A stretch of DNA of 64,000 nt from Chaetoderma sp. LZ-2023a (lineage: Eukaryota; Mollusca; Caudofoveata; Chaetodermatida; Chaetodermatidae), in contig CM067372.1 of the NCBI GenBank assembly GCA_034401795.1, positions 36,272,351 to 36,336,350 on the forward strand, read 5' to 3'. Below, piece by piece: positions 10,548-23,000 of this stretch (position 1 is the first letter of the stretch; each line of letters begins with the position of its first letter). Position numbers and translations under genes: made by a program. The notes below the pieces were generated by a model. The model saw nothing but the letters and a program-made list of their open reading frames with translations. It was not told where the DNA came from and ran no database searches.

Positions 10548-13500
10548 TGGTATTAATGATCGGTTTGTCGGGATATTTCAAAGATTGATTCTTTGACATA
10601 AACTCTGCTCTTGGCAGCAGTCGCAGACCTCTCCAGAGACAATAAATCAATCCGTCTCTGCTGAAAGCGCATGGATCTCACTGCACCTTCTCACTGAGGA
10701 AGCTGACTATAGAAAAACTGCCTTTAGAGTCAGATGCTTTAGATTAGCCAAACCCAAGGGTTCGAAAGGATGCTTGGCCAGTACACTAAGCACCAAAGAT
10801 AAGATTCCAGGCTGGAATGACTACCGGTTGTCTCGGTCGGAGATTGCTCATTCCCTTCCCCATCACATTCAACTGGGCCACCTCTGGATAGCTGATGTCA
10901 AAGCTGACTTGTATCCAGCAATTGTGACAGGAGCCAGTCCTGTAAAGAACAGCTCAGAGAGAGTCTGTTATTTGCTGAATAGTGGATTGAAAGGTATCAA
11001 TACCCTTTCCTCCACACCACTCTGCAAATTTGTTACCCTTGTGGTTATATGACTTGAACGGTGACCTCACGGCTGCGATGAAACTTGCAGCCTGTTGACA
11101 AAAGCCTTCCGACGTGGAACATTGTTTGATAACATCCACGCAGTCAATTTGAACATCTCGCGCCACTCGTGCAGGAAGCGGCCCTTGGCCTAGGAGATTA
11201 TGTTCAGAATCTCGGGCAACTACACTGGATTGTCCACCAGCAGATCCAGAAGATCTGTGAACCACGCTCTGCTGGGCCAAGATGGCGCTATTAGCAGGAC
11301 CAGGCACGGCTCCTCCCTGATCTTCACCGAAACCTTCGGCAGAAGAATGGTGGATGGATACGCGTAAGCATGCATCCCTCTCCAGCTTATCGCCAGAGCG
11401 CTTGTATCGACGGCATTTGGATCTGGAATCGGCGAGACATAAGTCATGATTTGAGCATTTTCCCTTGTGGCGAACAAGTCCACGTTGGGTTTGCCCCAAT
11501 GCTCGAAGATCCTTCGTAGAACTGGAGGGTTGAGAGACCATTCTGTTGGCAGAATTCTCTGTCTGCGAGACAAAGCATCCGCCAGAATGTTCAATCGCCC
11601 AGGAATGTGAGCTGCTTTTAAAACAACCGATTAATTCCTGCACCATTGAATCAAGTGCCACACTTTGATACATAGTGTGGGTGACTTGGTCCCCCTTGGC
11701 GATTTATGTATGATACTACCGTCGAATTGTCCGACCGTATCAATATCGCCTTGCCCCTGATCAGTGGAAGAAATTCCTCCAATGCCAGTTCCACTGCCAT
11801 CATTTCCAACAGATTGATATGCAGCTGGCTCTCCTGGAGAGTCCATGTGCCTGAGACCTGGTGTTCTCCCAGGCAGGCCCCCCACCCCTCCAGCGATGCA
11901 TCCGTGTACACAGACAGCTGGGGGTGGGGTAGGTGCAGCGAAACCCCTACTAGGAGATTCTGATGCTCTTTCCACCATACAAGATGCGACATTATTGGCT
12001 CCAAAACTGGCACCAGTTTTGACAGAGGTTCTGTTCTCTGTTTCCACAGAGACATCAGATACAACTGGATAGGTCTTCGCATTAGAGCAGCGTACAGGAT
12101 CACCTGCTCCATGGAGACCATCATGCCCAGCATCTGAAGAAACCGCCTCGCCTGAATGTGGTTTGCCAATTGAAAACTCTTGAGGATGGCTAACAGAGAC
12201 ACCACTCTGGGCTCTGATGGGTAAACCCTGCCCTCCTCGAGATCGAATCGCATCCCTAAATAAAAGATATGTTGAGTGGGTGTCAACTTGGATTACTCCC
12301 TGTTGACTATCCAGCCTAGATCTGAAAGCAACTTCAGAGTCAAAGCAGTATCGACCTCTAACCTGGCTGATGTGTCTGCTTTGATCAGCCAATCGTCTAT
12401 GTAGGTGTGAAGCGCCATGTTCTCTTTTCTGAGAAACGCTGTCACCGCAAGAACCACTCTGGTGAAAACCCGTGGAGCTGTCGACAGGCTGAACGCGAGG
12501 ACTATAAACTCCTATACTTGATTCTGAAACGCAAATCTCAGAAATCCGTGACAACTCCTGTTCATTGGGATGTGGAAATATGCATCTTTCAGATCGATCG
12601 ACACACACCACATTCCCTTCCTCAATCCTGCCATTACCGACCTCGGTTTTTCCATCTGGAACCGAGGCGTATGGATAAACCAATTTAATGGCCTGAGATT
12701 GAGTACGGGTCTCCATCCCCCTGTGCTCTTGGGGACAAGGAACATGTTTGAATAGAAGGCTGGAGTGTTCCGGTTTGTTGGTTTTATTGCTCCCTTCAGA
12801 AGCAAACCTGACACTTCGTTTTGAATGGCTTCTAACTTGTCTGGTTCCCTTGGTACGGGTGTCCAGACAGGTGCCAAAGACAGATTCTTCGGTGGAAAGT
12901 CCCACCACTCCGGCATGTATCCCTGGGATAACCATCCCAGGACCAGACTGTCTGACGTCACATCTCGTCAAGCCTCGACGAAACGCATGAGCCTTCCACC
13001 CACTATAGACGCCTCATGGGGTTGTCTGGCTCGCGATCCGCTCCACACACCCACCCCCACCCCACCCCCCTGATGAGAGAGAGAGAAAGAACCATTTTGG
13101 CCTTGGCTCGGCTGGTTTAACTGGCACCGCTGTTCCTGTTGCACAGGTGCATTCCAGGCAGATACGAAGGGAGCTCTCATACCCTCAGGTACGATCCGCT
13201 CCCTTCTTTCTGCCCTTTGAGGACTTACCCTTCCCCTTCCCGCCTCTCGGGCGATCAGGAGCAACATTGGGGAGGGTAGGAGGCTCCACAACCTTCTTGG
13301 CTTTCTTCGCCGGAGGAGGCTGAGAAAAGCCAGACGAAGCAGAAGCAGCACCAGGCTTAGCTTTCGCCTTGCCTTTATGCTTCTTCTGCTTCTTAGAAGG
13401 TTGCATGGCCAGCGGCTTTGCTACAGCCCCTAGTGCGTGCGCTTGACGCACCAGCTCTAGCTGTAGGTGCACCGCCAACCGATTCTGCGCAATGCTAGCC

Positions 13501-16339
13501 GTGTCTTCTAAGATGGCCCGCGCTTGGCCACCGAAGATGCTAGGGCCTGTCAGGGGGCGTCCCAAGAAGACGCTCCCTGACGGCCGTAGCTGGACGCATA
13601 TGGTCAAGAACCATCTGCCTCCTAGACTTTGAAACACGTGCCTGCACCCTTGCCAATGCGTCCATAGACAGCACCATGCCGTCATTGACGCACGGAAGCA
13701 CCACAGGGTGGCCTGCCCCCGCTTCAGCCCACACCGACTGAAGAAGGCGATAAGAGTGGTTGACTCATAGCTGCCCTCACACCCTCATCACAAAGGGACA
13801 GGACTTCATCGTAGTGTCCCTGGGATTTGTCCACCAGTGCCGGGGCGGGGCCACCCGCTCCAGCACTCTGGACACCTAGAACCCATCGGTCATCCTCGGT
13901 GACTGACGGTACAAAACCATACCTGTCGTATTCCCCCCGTGGAATACGACACCTTGCCCGCACCTCCCTGGAGGCCACAGGAAGCTGGCCCTTGTTCATG
14001 AGCTGCTTGCTATAAATAGCCTCCAGCAACTCAATAAACCGTGGATCCAGTCCAATGGACTGGATCTGGGCTGCGGGCAAGATCCCTGTCCTGATCGATG
14101 CCACCAATGGACGGGGCGCATCCTCCTCGGCCATGGTCGAAACCACGGATGGGTCTACCCTGGCTAGCCAAGCCGGAGCCTCAGACCAGTCCGTCTCCGA
14201 GGAGGACACACCCGTGAACACGTCACCCGTTGACATGCTCACGGACCTACCAGCAACGGCCTCCCGGCTAGGAGCCGTCGCTGACATGCCAGGAACAGCC
14301 GCCACCCCATGGAATAGACCAGTCCATGGAGTAGGCCCGCACGGAAAACCGTGCGGACCCGTAGCAGTCACGGAACTGTGGCCAAACACGGGCGCCAACG
14401 GCACCCCATGTCTGACCGCCGGACCAGGCGAGATAGGTGAGTACCACGCCTGGCCCGGCACACCCGTCACCGTGTCAGTTGGCGGCAAACCAACCATCAC
14501 GGGACCGGTGCCAGATTGGCCTCAACCACGGGCGGAGCCGCTGCCCTGGCTTGCGCCAAGCCGGACAGAGGGAGGGCGGTTCCGTCCAGGACGGAATTGA
14601 CCTCCATATGCTCCACCCGCAGCATCACAGGCCGCAGCAACCTCTCCTCCTCATCTTCAGACCTCGAAGAGTCGTCACTAGATGAGGAAACCGTGGAGCC
14701 GTCCTTGTGGATGGCTCCCATGCCTGACGGACCGGCCCCCGCTACTGGACCACCCGGAGGTGGACGGAGAGAGACAGAACCCGTCAGGCCGGAGCCCGAC
14801 GGGACTGCCGGGGGGGGGGGCCGTACGAGACGGTCCCCTCGGTAGCCAGTCCAGAACCCTATCCAAGAACAGGGTCCGAACCAAGCATGGGGAGAGACTG
14901 CCCTACAGCTTTCGGCAGCAGCGACGACACCAGCGTGGGCAGAACGCTACGCAGGAAACCCTGCATAGCCGGACCAAACCACGCCGGCGGTGCCATCTCC
15001 GCCTGCAGATGTAGAGCACCCTCAAGGGCTGAAACGGACGCTCCACGATTTGTTTTCGGTCCGCCTGACCCGGCGTCAGACCCAGCCAAGTCCTTCTTGG
15101 CAAGGAACTTTAACATCATGTCAACTGACCACACTGCACATACATTACACCTATCATCGAGGTTACATTTGGTACACCGAAAGCAGACATGGTCCTTAAA
15201 CAGGACCCAGACGAACTTGTGGCACTCGTCACATGATGGCGGGGCTGGCTTGGCCTATAAATTAGCACAAACCTACAATAAGCAAGCGGAACGAAACAGA
15301 GATGGAAGGCAGACAATTAATTTTCAAATATATTGACCATAAATTAACTGTAACCGTCCCGCACCCCACCCCACAACGTCACAGCAAAGATCGCATTGAT
15401 TATGACGACAAGAACGAAGCGGGCAATAATACACCCATACACTAATCCTCAAGGATGTATCACGGAACCAGGAATCATATCGCATAGCATTCGGGGTATA
15501 TCTACTAATAAATATAAATTATACTCCTAACGAAAGCCAAAACGATACGTCAAGAAATAACAAAATGTATAACAAACTGCTGTAGCACACGGTAAAACCG
15601 CAGACCACACATCCTAATCAAGAATTTTGAAACCACCGATCATTGCAAACAGATCGTGATAACACACAAAACTTGAAAATTCCAAAGTTTTCTGGTACCA
15701 TTTTAGTACGCAGCACCCAGAATCAGATGCGCGAATTAATGAAAAAATGTTCTTCACATAAATATCCGAGACACCCGGGTGTGACGTCACCCGCTCGGAT
15801 CTTACGGAGAACGACGTCAGTCGATATTCGTGTTCAAAATACTGTAGCTAACACCTATTTTCATATCTGCCGATCGCCTGTTGGGGTTTAAAGAAGGCGA
15901 TCATCCGGCATATTTCGTTGTTAACACACGTCCCAGATTCTTTGAGGTTAGAAATTGGAACATGCGACACAGACAAAATGTTAGAGACCTAAGTCTTTTA
16001 ACTATGGAATAATAAGGAATTATACAACCTGCTTATCATCGGCGGCATCCATATTTATCCAAGAAATCCTTTGAGAACGCACAAACTATCACAATTAATA
16101 CAGACAAAAAGACTTAGGCTAAAACTCTTAAGATCTTTCCAACTGCAAAAAGCATGTATCTCTTGTTGCTATGCAAACAAGAATGAGCTTCATGGTAGAC
16201 GGGTACTCGGCAGTTGGGAGACGAGTATCTGGTTCCAATGAGTCGGTAAAGCTTTCTAAGTCTATAGTCCTAGAGCCAGCTGTCAGGGCCAGCTGTATAT
16301 CAGAAGTAATAGAATGGTGAGTATTGATCGAAGGAGAAA
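10548..16339 (-). mobile_element. DIRS1-like retroelement fossil, copy 1 (minus strand, incomplete)
   Basis: Fossil, incomplete, with several breaks. Read on the minus strand, parts in order are: a left terminal repeat (about 16,339-16,187), a leader, a gag-like region with a Cys-rich start (about 15,300-13,190), a reverse transcriptase (about 12,960-12,290, with LRPLNWFIHTPRFQ and SIDLKDAYFHIP), an RNase H (about 12,050-11,580, ending NILADALSRRQ) and the first part of a tyrosine recombinase (to about 10,550). The far-end parts of the family are not seen. It matches copy 2 along its length, by eye around 85-90%. Its right end abuts a LINE fragment at 16,340. It is older-looking than copy 2. 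Confidence 0.88.
16187..16339 (+). repeat. Terminal repeat of DIRS1-like copy 1
   Basis: Nearly the same as the terminal repeats of copy 2: contains GACGGGTACTCGGCAGTTGG, GTCCTAGAGCCAGCTGTCAG and the outer tip GTGAGTATTGATCGAAGGAG. The tip marks the element's outer edge. Confidence 0.85.
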
Positions 16340-17340
16340 CAGTGATGTGAGCAAGAAGGCCCTGACCATAGCCATGCTGGAAGAAATGTACCCTCAGGAG
16401 ACTTGGATAAGGATCTACACAGATGGATCAGTCAAAGACGCAATTAGGAGCGGAGGTGCTGGACGGCACATACAGTATCCAAACGGACAACATGAGTCAG
16501 CTGCAATACCGACAGGCAAACACTGCACAAACTACAGAGCTGAAGTCGAAGCACTGGTTCATGCAGCTAATACCATCAGCAGAACAGCAGACCCTATTGC
16601 ACAGATTGTCTTTTTATCTGATGCCCGCTCCGTCCTTGAGGCTATCACCAAAGGTAAGTTGTACAACTTGAAGAAGCACTACAAACCATCAAATGCTTTC
16701 GGATAGCATTGCAGTGGATCCCCTCACACTGTGGAGTCCAAGGAAATGAGGAAGCAGACAAGATGGCAAAGGTGGGTGCAGAAGAGAATCAGACAGAAAA
16801 CATGGTTACCCATACAGAGATGAAGACGTCACTATCATCAAGTCACTCTATAGAACACCTCAATCAGAAGATGCCTACCATCATCTCTCGAGGCCAGAGC
16901 AAGTGACCATTTTTCGTCTCAGAACTGGACACAACAGACTAAACCAACACATGTACAGGCGGTTCCACCTTACGACATCGCCCGCTTGTCCTTGTGGAGA
17001 AGCAGAACAGACCACAGAGCACATACTTCAATGTTGCAGTACGTATCAGCTGCTGAGACAAGAGATCTGGCCTTTGTCAACTTCTTTTCTTGAAAAGCTG
17101 TATGGGCCTGTGGAAGAACTGCAGAAAACCACAGATTTCATCTTGAGAACGGCTCTCCAAGTGTGAAAAAAACCCAACAACCGGGATTATTTAATTGTTA
17201 GCACCGACAACGTTGTATCAACTAGGCTAGGAGATTTAATTGCAGGAAACCATTACAATGGGCTGAATAACCTCGACAAATACAATGAACATTGCTCTAG
17301 CCGATCAGCTATCAGAAACGTCTTCAGCAAATAGAAACGC
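16340..17340 (+). mobile_element. LINE 3' fragment with RNase H and zinc-knuckle domains (I-clade-like)
   Basis: A 5'-truncated non-LTR retrotransposon. The RNase H domain spans about 16,390-16,770, with the catalytic pattern visible: IYTDGS, NYRAEVEAL, FLSDARS and WIPSHCGVQGNEEAD. It shifts frame near 16,700. A C-terminal zinc-binding module follows at about 16,903-17,166 (CPCGEAEQTTEHILQCC). RNase H after the RT is typical of I-group LINEs. The reverse transcriptase itself is absent, and the fragment starts exactly where DIRS1-like copy 1 ends. The 3' limit is approximate: 17,170-17,340 looks like untranslated tail. Confidence 0.8.
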
Positions 17341-19955
17341 ATGTGCACTTGCTGGATGGTCCACTGGCCTTAGATTGTTGATCAGTCTGTATTAGTCTTT
17401 CGAGCCAAACAGATGCAAACTTGTATGATTCAAATTCTCTTTCAAGTTTTTCAAATTTATTTTCCTCATTTTAAATTCTGTACAGTACAATCGCGTACAT
17501 TCCAAATTTATCCTTTTTGACGAAATCAATTCAATTCTTTGATGGATCTTTTTCAAACATTGTAGATTCACATTTTCCGTAGTATGTCTATTTAACTTTT
17601 AATCAAATATTTGTATGTCTTAAATTTACACTTACATTCGAAATTATTTTTATTCAAACATACGGTAGTCAATTTTGCTCATTTCCGCATATAAAAATGA
17701 ATCTGAATCATGATAGTATACAAAATTACCAAGCAGATTTTGGGAGCATTGACATACAATGGGAAAGCATAATTTCATCAAACCTAAGTTATTTAGCGAA
17801 ATATTTACACTTTTATAGTGAACGAAGTGAGCGCGTATAGATAACATGTGCGTACGTGTAATGAGGAAAACTCAACAGAAAATGAGACAGGGAACCAGGC
17901 TAAATACGACTGAGAAAGCCTCACTTCCGGTGACGAGCTTTTTTTGGGTTCTGGTTTCGGCTTATGATATAGCTTTTGTGGTTTCTTCATGGGCCCCTGT
18001 TGCATTATGGGATATGGTTATTCATTATGTGTATATTCCCCTATTTGTTTTAGGGCAACCTAATGCGCATTTTCATTGTCCAAAGTTTGTGTGATATTGT
18101 TATCACGAAATCGTGTACATTTACTTTAGAATGTACAGAGATTAAATGGTCTGATGCAGACCAGATAAAAGCTTTATTTACTCCTATTTATTTGTCAGTA
18201 AATGCAATATGAGGTTTGGTTGACTGTCTCGTACTACTTTTAACACCCATGGCCGTGGAAAATCATTGTTGTCAAAGCCGTATGTATTTAGCCCTTATAG
18301 CAGGAAATTTAAGGCCTGGTACCATGCCATTTGCACCCAAATGGAATGTACAGTCATGTATTTACGCGCAGACATGCATTAATTCCTGGGGTTTTTAGCT
18401 AATGTCTGGATAAACGCGATCTAAAAATTCGCGTATGACATTTCATTATGACGTCATAGTTACTTTGAACTTGTTCGTATTTCCCCAAATAGCGAGGAGC
18501 ACCGCGACACGTCGGTAAAAAATTTATAACGTCATTGGACCGGTGCGATGTATTTAATGGTAAAAGGTGCAACAATGCTGGCGGATATCACTGACAATGG
18601 GCATATGCATTGTTGTGAGTATTGTGGACTGGACTTAACATAATGCCCTCCAAGCCTGATGAAAAATTTGCTTCAAATGTACTATACATGGGCATACATA
18701 TTTTTTTCATTTCGACCCTGTACAAATTCGCCCTATTTATTTAAGCAATAAATGGTGTCTGCGTTCGCTTATAGGCAACGCCTATTTTCATATTATGCAT
18801 TTATTCGTGGCAAGCGATCGGTGTCCGCCATTTTGAAATTTACGCAAATATTGCACTAATCATCTGAACCAAGGTCGGGTGCTCGGTTGACCATAATTGA
18901 CCTGCTAGTTAACTATTTGAAGCTCGACTGGTATTCTAGTTAGCTATAGCTAAGGTTAGAAGTCAACCTTGACCATGATTTTTTTTATTTGATTTGATTT
19001 TATTCTCTTGGTAAATATTACAAATTACAAATATGATAACAGGGAGTCCACTGGAGGCTGTGCCTATTAGCTTGTGGACCACTGACATAGAATAACATAC
19101 ACATTAAATTACCCATGATTTGACATAAGGCATTATGACAATATATTACACATAACTAGACAAATAATATAGGATTTGACATAAAAAAAGAAGAGAAAAA
19201 AATAAAAGAAAAAAGACAAGACATTTGACAGTCACAATAGACGAATAGTCTACGCCCACATATGCAATGTAACCACTTTTCGTTTGGGAAAACTATATAT
19301 ATTTGTACGTTAACTTTATAGACAGTGACCTTACTTCAGCTGCTGTTTATGTATGGGCCGATAATGTGTTGAAATATGTCATAAATCGGAGAATCGCGGA
19401 CTCTGGTCAGTCTACACGATTTTTAGTTGAGGAAGTAAATCAAACGAAATAGAAATGAGCCTCCTGTTAATAATCTTATTTAAAGCTGACATGACAACTT
19501 TAAGGTAATTGTTGCGCGACATTATATTTAGTTTATTTAATTTATTTAAACAAACAAAAAGAATTTGTATATGTCATAAAGATTATTGCAAATTTTTCAC
19601 TATCTCAAACTTATTTCACTATTTGTACAGTGTCAGCCTCCAGGTTTCGGAGGTTTGGAAAGGCTTGGTCGGTTTCCCGTTAATGTATTACCATTTTAAA
19701 AAATTAATCAGCTTTAATATACCGTTCAAGAGGGAAATAGTTCTAGAGCGCTCTGCGCGTTCAAACTCGGCTTTTTTCGTTTTATTTAGTAAAGGAAGTA
19801 ATTAAGCCGAAAACGGCAAGTTGTTTGAGGATTTAGCAAAATGCTTTGAAACGTTTTCCCCTTTGAACGCAAGACCATTGTCGAATTATTTCCTTTCGTT
19901 AACAGAGTACTTAGTACTGTTTATTAAAAAATTAAGTGGTATTTCTTACGAGAAA
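17341..19955. other. Intergenic and upstream region of the canopy gene
   Basis: No coding exon recognised. A full CRE-type palindrome TGACGTCA is at 18,449-18,456, about 1.5 kb before the canopy start codon; a regulatory role is only possible. The canopy frame has a stop codon at 19,803 and no ATG until 19,956, so the 5' UTR is probably in the last few hundred bases. No clear TATA box could be assigned. Confidence 0.4.
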
Positions 19956-20058
19956 ATGGTGCACCTGACAATGACAATTGTAGGCAGCCTGCTGCTTTCG
20001 ATGTTTATTGCTGTTTTAAGCGACGACTCTTGGGTCAAATCACCAAGTTTATGTGAAG
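19956..20058 (+). CDS. CNPY4: Canopy exon 1 (signal peptide)
   Basis: Encodes MVHLTMTIVGSLLLSMFIAV, then a polar stretch ending SLCE plus one base. The context GAGAAAATGG is favourable (A at -3, G at +4), and this is the first ATG after an in-frame stop at 19,803. The donor is GTTTGT at 20,059. The link to exon 2 across 17.7 kb rests on phase (1), the CEVC motif it creates, and the signal peptide that canopy proteins need. Confidence 0.85.
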
Positions 20059-23000
20059 GTTTGTTATTTTGTATTCTAAATCTTTGACATTTTCATCATC
20101 ATCATTTTACGAGGCATAAGCCCTTGGCTTGTTATTGCCTCTGGAGTTGTGTTAGTATTGTATTACTAGTGCTTGCACTTTGTTTGGTTACAGTTGTTTA
20201 TTTGTTTGGTTGGCATTATTCATTGACAGTAATCAGGACACTGGTTAACTTTGGAAGGTGCTGTGGGGTAGATGGGTTATGATTATCCCCGCAGCAGCTA
20301 CGCCTACGGTGTGCCACCTACCTACGCTCGTGGTTACACCCTTCTGCGCCTAGCATTTGGGTATATTTCTAGATTGTCTTATTATTATATATCTATTAGT
20401 TGGTTATGTCATGATCATATAAATGGTCATTCCATACCAAATCACCCAAAATAAAAAAATCTTCCCGGGTGACCATCTCTGATTTTTTATTAAATTTCAC
20501 CCAGATGCACATATATGGAAATGATGCCTGCATGCAAAATTTCATTGCAAAATTCCAATTATTTTTGAAGTTATGGTTGATTGGTTTTAGTGGGCGTGGC
20601 ACTTTTTTTTTTTGCACTTGCGAATCCAGTGAGTGGTTTGGAAGGATCTTTAAACACTGATAACCTTATTAATATTGAAAATATTAAGCTGAAATTTGCT
20701 GTGCCAAGTTACAGACCAAGTTCGAGTTTGAGGCGTATGCGTAAATTTTTGATTGAGTTATGCCCCCTTTCGACTTAGGAAATGTGAAAAATATCAGCTT
20801 TCTGCACTTTTTTTCGCATTTCTTTAAGATATTTATGGAAAAATTGGTACATTGCTTTAGTATAAGGGGTTACAGAGCAAGTTCGAATTTAAGACATTTT
20901 CGTAAATTTTTCATGGAATTATGCCCCCTTTCGTCTTATGAAATACAAAATATATTAGTTTTCCGCACTTTTTTCACAGTATTTCAAGATATTATACTGA
21001 GAACTGCTATATTGCTTTGTTATGAGAAGTTACATACCAAGTTGGAGTTTCAGGCATATGCGTAAATCTTTTATGGCCCCCTTTCATCCTATGAAATACG
21101 AAAAATATTAGTTTTCCGCACTTTTTCTCGCAGTCTTTTAAGATATTTAACTGAGAATTGGTACATTACTTTATTATGAGAATTTACAGACCAAGTTCTA
21201 GTTTGAGGCGTTTGCGTTATTTTTTTATGGCGTTATGTCCCCTTTCGACTTATGAAATACAAACATATCAGCTTTCAAGACTCCTTCTCCTTCACCATAT
21301 ATAACTGAGACTTAGTTTATTGCTATGTTATGAGAAGTTACAGATCAAGTTTGAGTTTCAGCTGCTTTTGACAATTTTTAATGAAAGTTTTGACTGTCAA
21401 TCTCTAAAGATTTATATCACCAGGTAGGGACATGTATTGCAAAGCAATACTTGCAGAATGCTTGTTATTACCAAAGTGCATAACATGAGTTTTGTTTGCG
21501 TTAAATGACAGTTGCCATGTTTTAGACAGGTTGCATACTGTATTTATATTATCCTGAATGTCATATTCGGTGGGATTTCCATAGATCTTAGTATCATCTG
21601 CAAATATTTTGCAATAACAGCTTAATTTTTCTGACATGTCATTTCTATGTAACAGGAAAAGGGTAGGTCCAAGTACACTACCCTGCGGTACACCACTAAT
21701 AACGTCTACCCAGTCTGATTGAGTGTCATTGATTTTTACATGTTGTTTTCTATTAGTTAACAAATTTTCTGTCCACTTTACAATTTTTTCTCCTATTCCA
21801 TATTTGCTCATTTTAATTAGGTGTCTCCTATGTGGAACTGAAGCAAATGCTTTTGAGAAATCCAAGTAAACTATGTATGTCAGATTGTTATTGTCTAGAT
21901 TAGTGGTCATGTACTCCAGTAGTTGTGTTTCGCATGATCGATTTGGTCTGAAGCCATGTTGGCATAGGGAAAGTGAGTTGTTGTCTTCTAAAAATTTCAT
22001 AATTTGATCTCGCACAAATGATTCAAGGACTTTACAGAGCGTACAGGTAAGGTTTATAGGTCTATAGTTACCCGGGTCGCTTTTTGGTCCTTTTTTGTAT
22101 ATAGCACAGATGTTTGCTAATTTCCAAATTTCAGGTAGAACTTCCTCTAATGATTTTCGAAAGAGTATACATCAGGGGTTACTAATTTCTTTCGCTACTT
22201 CAGTAAGTAATCATACAGGTATTTCATCTGGCCCGTTACTTTTGTTTGGGTTTAGGGCTTTTAATTTTTTCTCTGTACCAACTGGTGTTATTAGTATATC
22301 AGTTAGCACATTTTAAGAGCTAGTATTTGGCATCAAAAGTAAATTTTCTACAGTGAATACACTTGAAAAATATTTATTGAGTATGTTAGACTTGTCTTTG
22401 TCAGCAGTTGCTAAGGCACTGTTTTCTGGATTTCGCAAATTATTTATTGTTTCTTTTAGTACAGTTTTACTTTTAACATAGTTCCAGAAAGCCTTTGGGT
22501 TTTTGTACTTTTGGATGCAATTTTCTGTTCAAATTCACGTTTTGCTGTTCTTATACGGGATGTAATGTTGTTCCTAGCAGTTTTGTATTTGACGTAGTCA
22601 TTTGGATTTTTACTCTTTTTATATCTGTTGTAAGCCCTCTTTTTAATTTTAAGCGACTTAGTGGTGGGGAGGTTAAACCACAGGTGCCTTTTTCCAAATT
22701 TATTGTTATTTGCGGTGGGTATATATTTTTTTGCTAACAAAGTTAGCTTTGTGTATACGAAGTTCCAAGCATCAGTAGTATTTAGTTCATGAAGTTGTTT
22801 CCAGTCAATCTTATCCAGTTCATGACGAATCTTATCGTATTGTCCTTTATGTAGTAATAGTTCAGGAGTGCTTTTTTGTGTGTGGGCGTTCATTATATTG
22901 GGATGCGGTGAGATCTGAAGGATATCATGATCACTTTTTCCTAAAGGGGTTAAGTGATTAATTTCGTAAACTAAATTACTGTTATTTGTTAAAAGAAGAT

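Noticed and set aside
10954-15336. Many long open frames on both strands that could look like host genes
   Set aside because: They are frames and shadow frames of DIRS1-like copy 1. The same protein segments recur in copy 2.
18449-18456. CRE palindrome TGACGTCA as a canopy promoter element
   Set aside because: An eight-base palindrome can occur by chance and no TATA box or start-site signal was found next to it. Kept only as a note.
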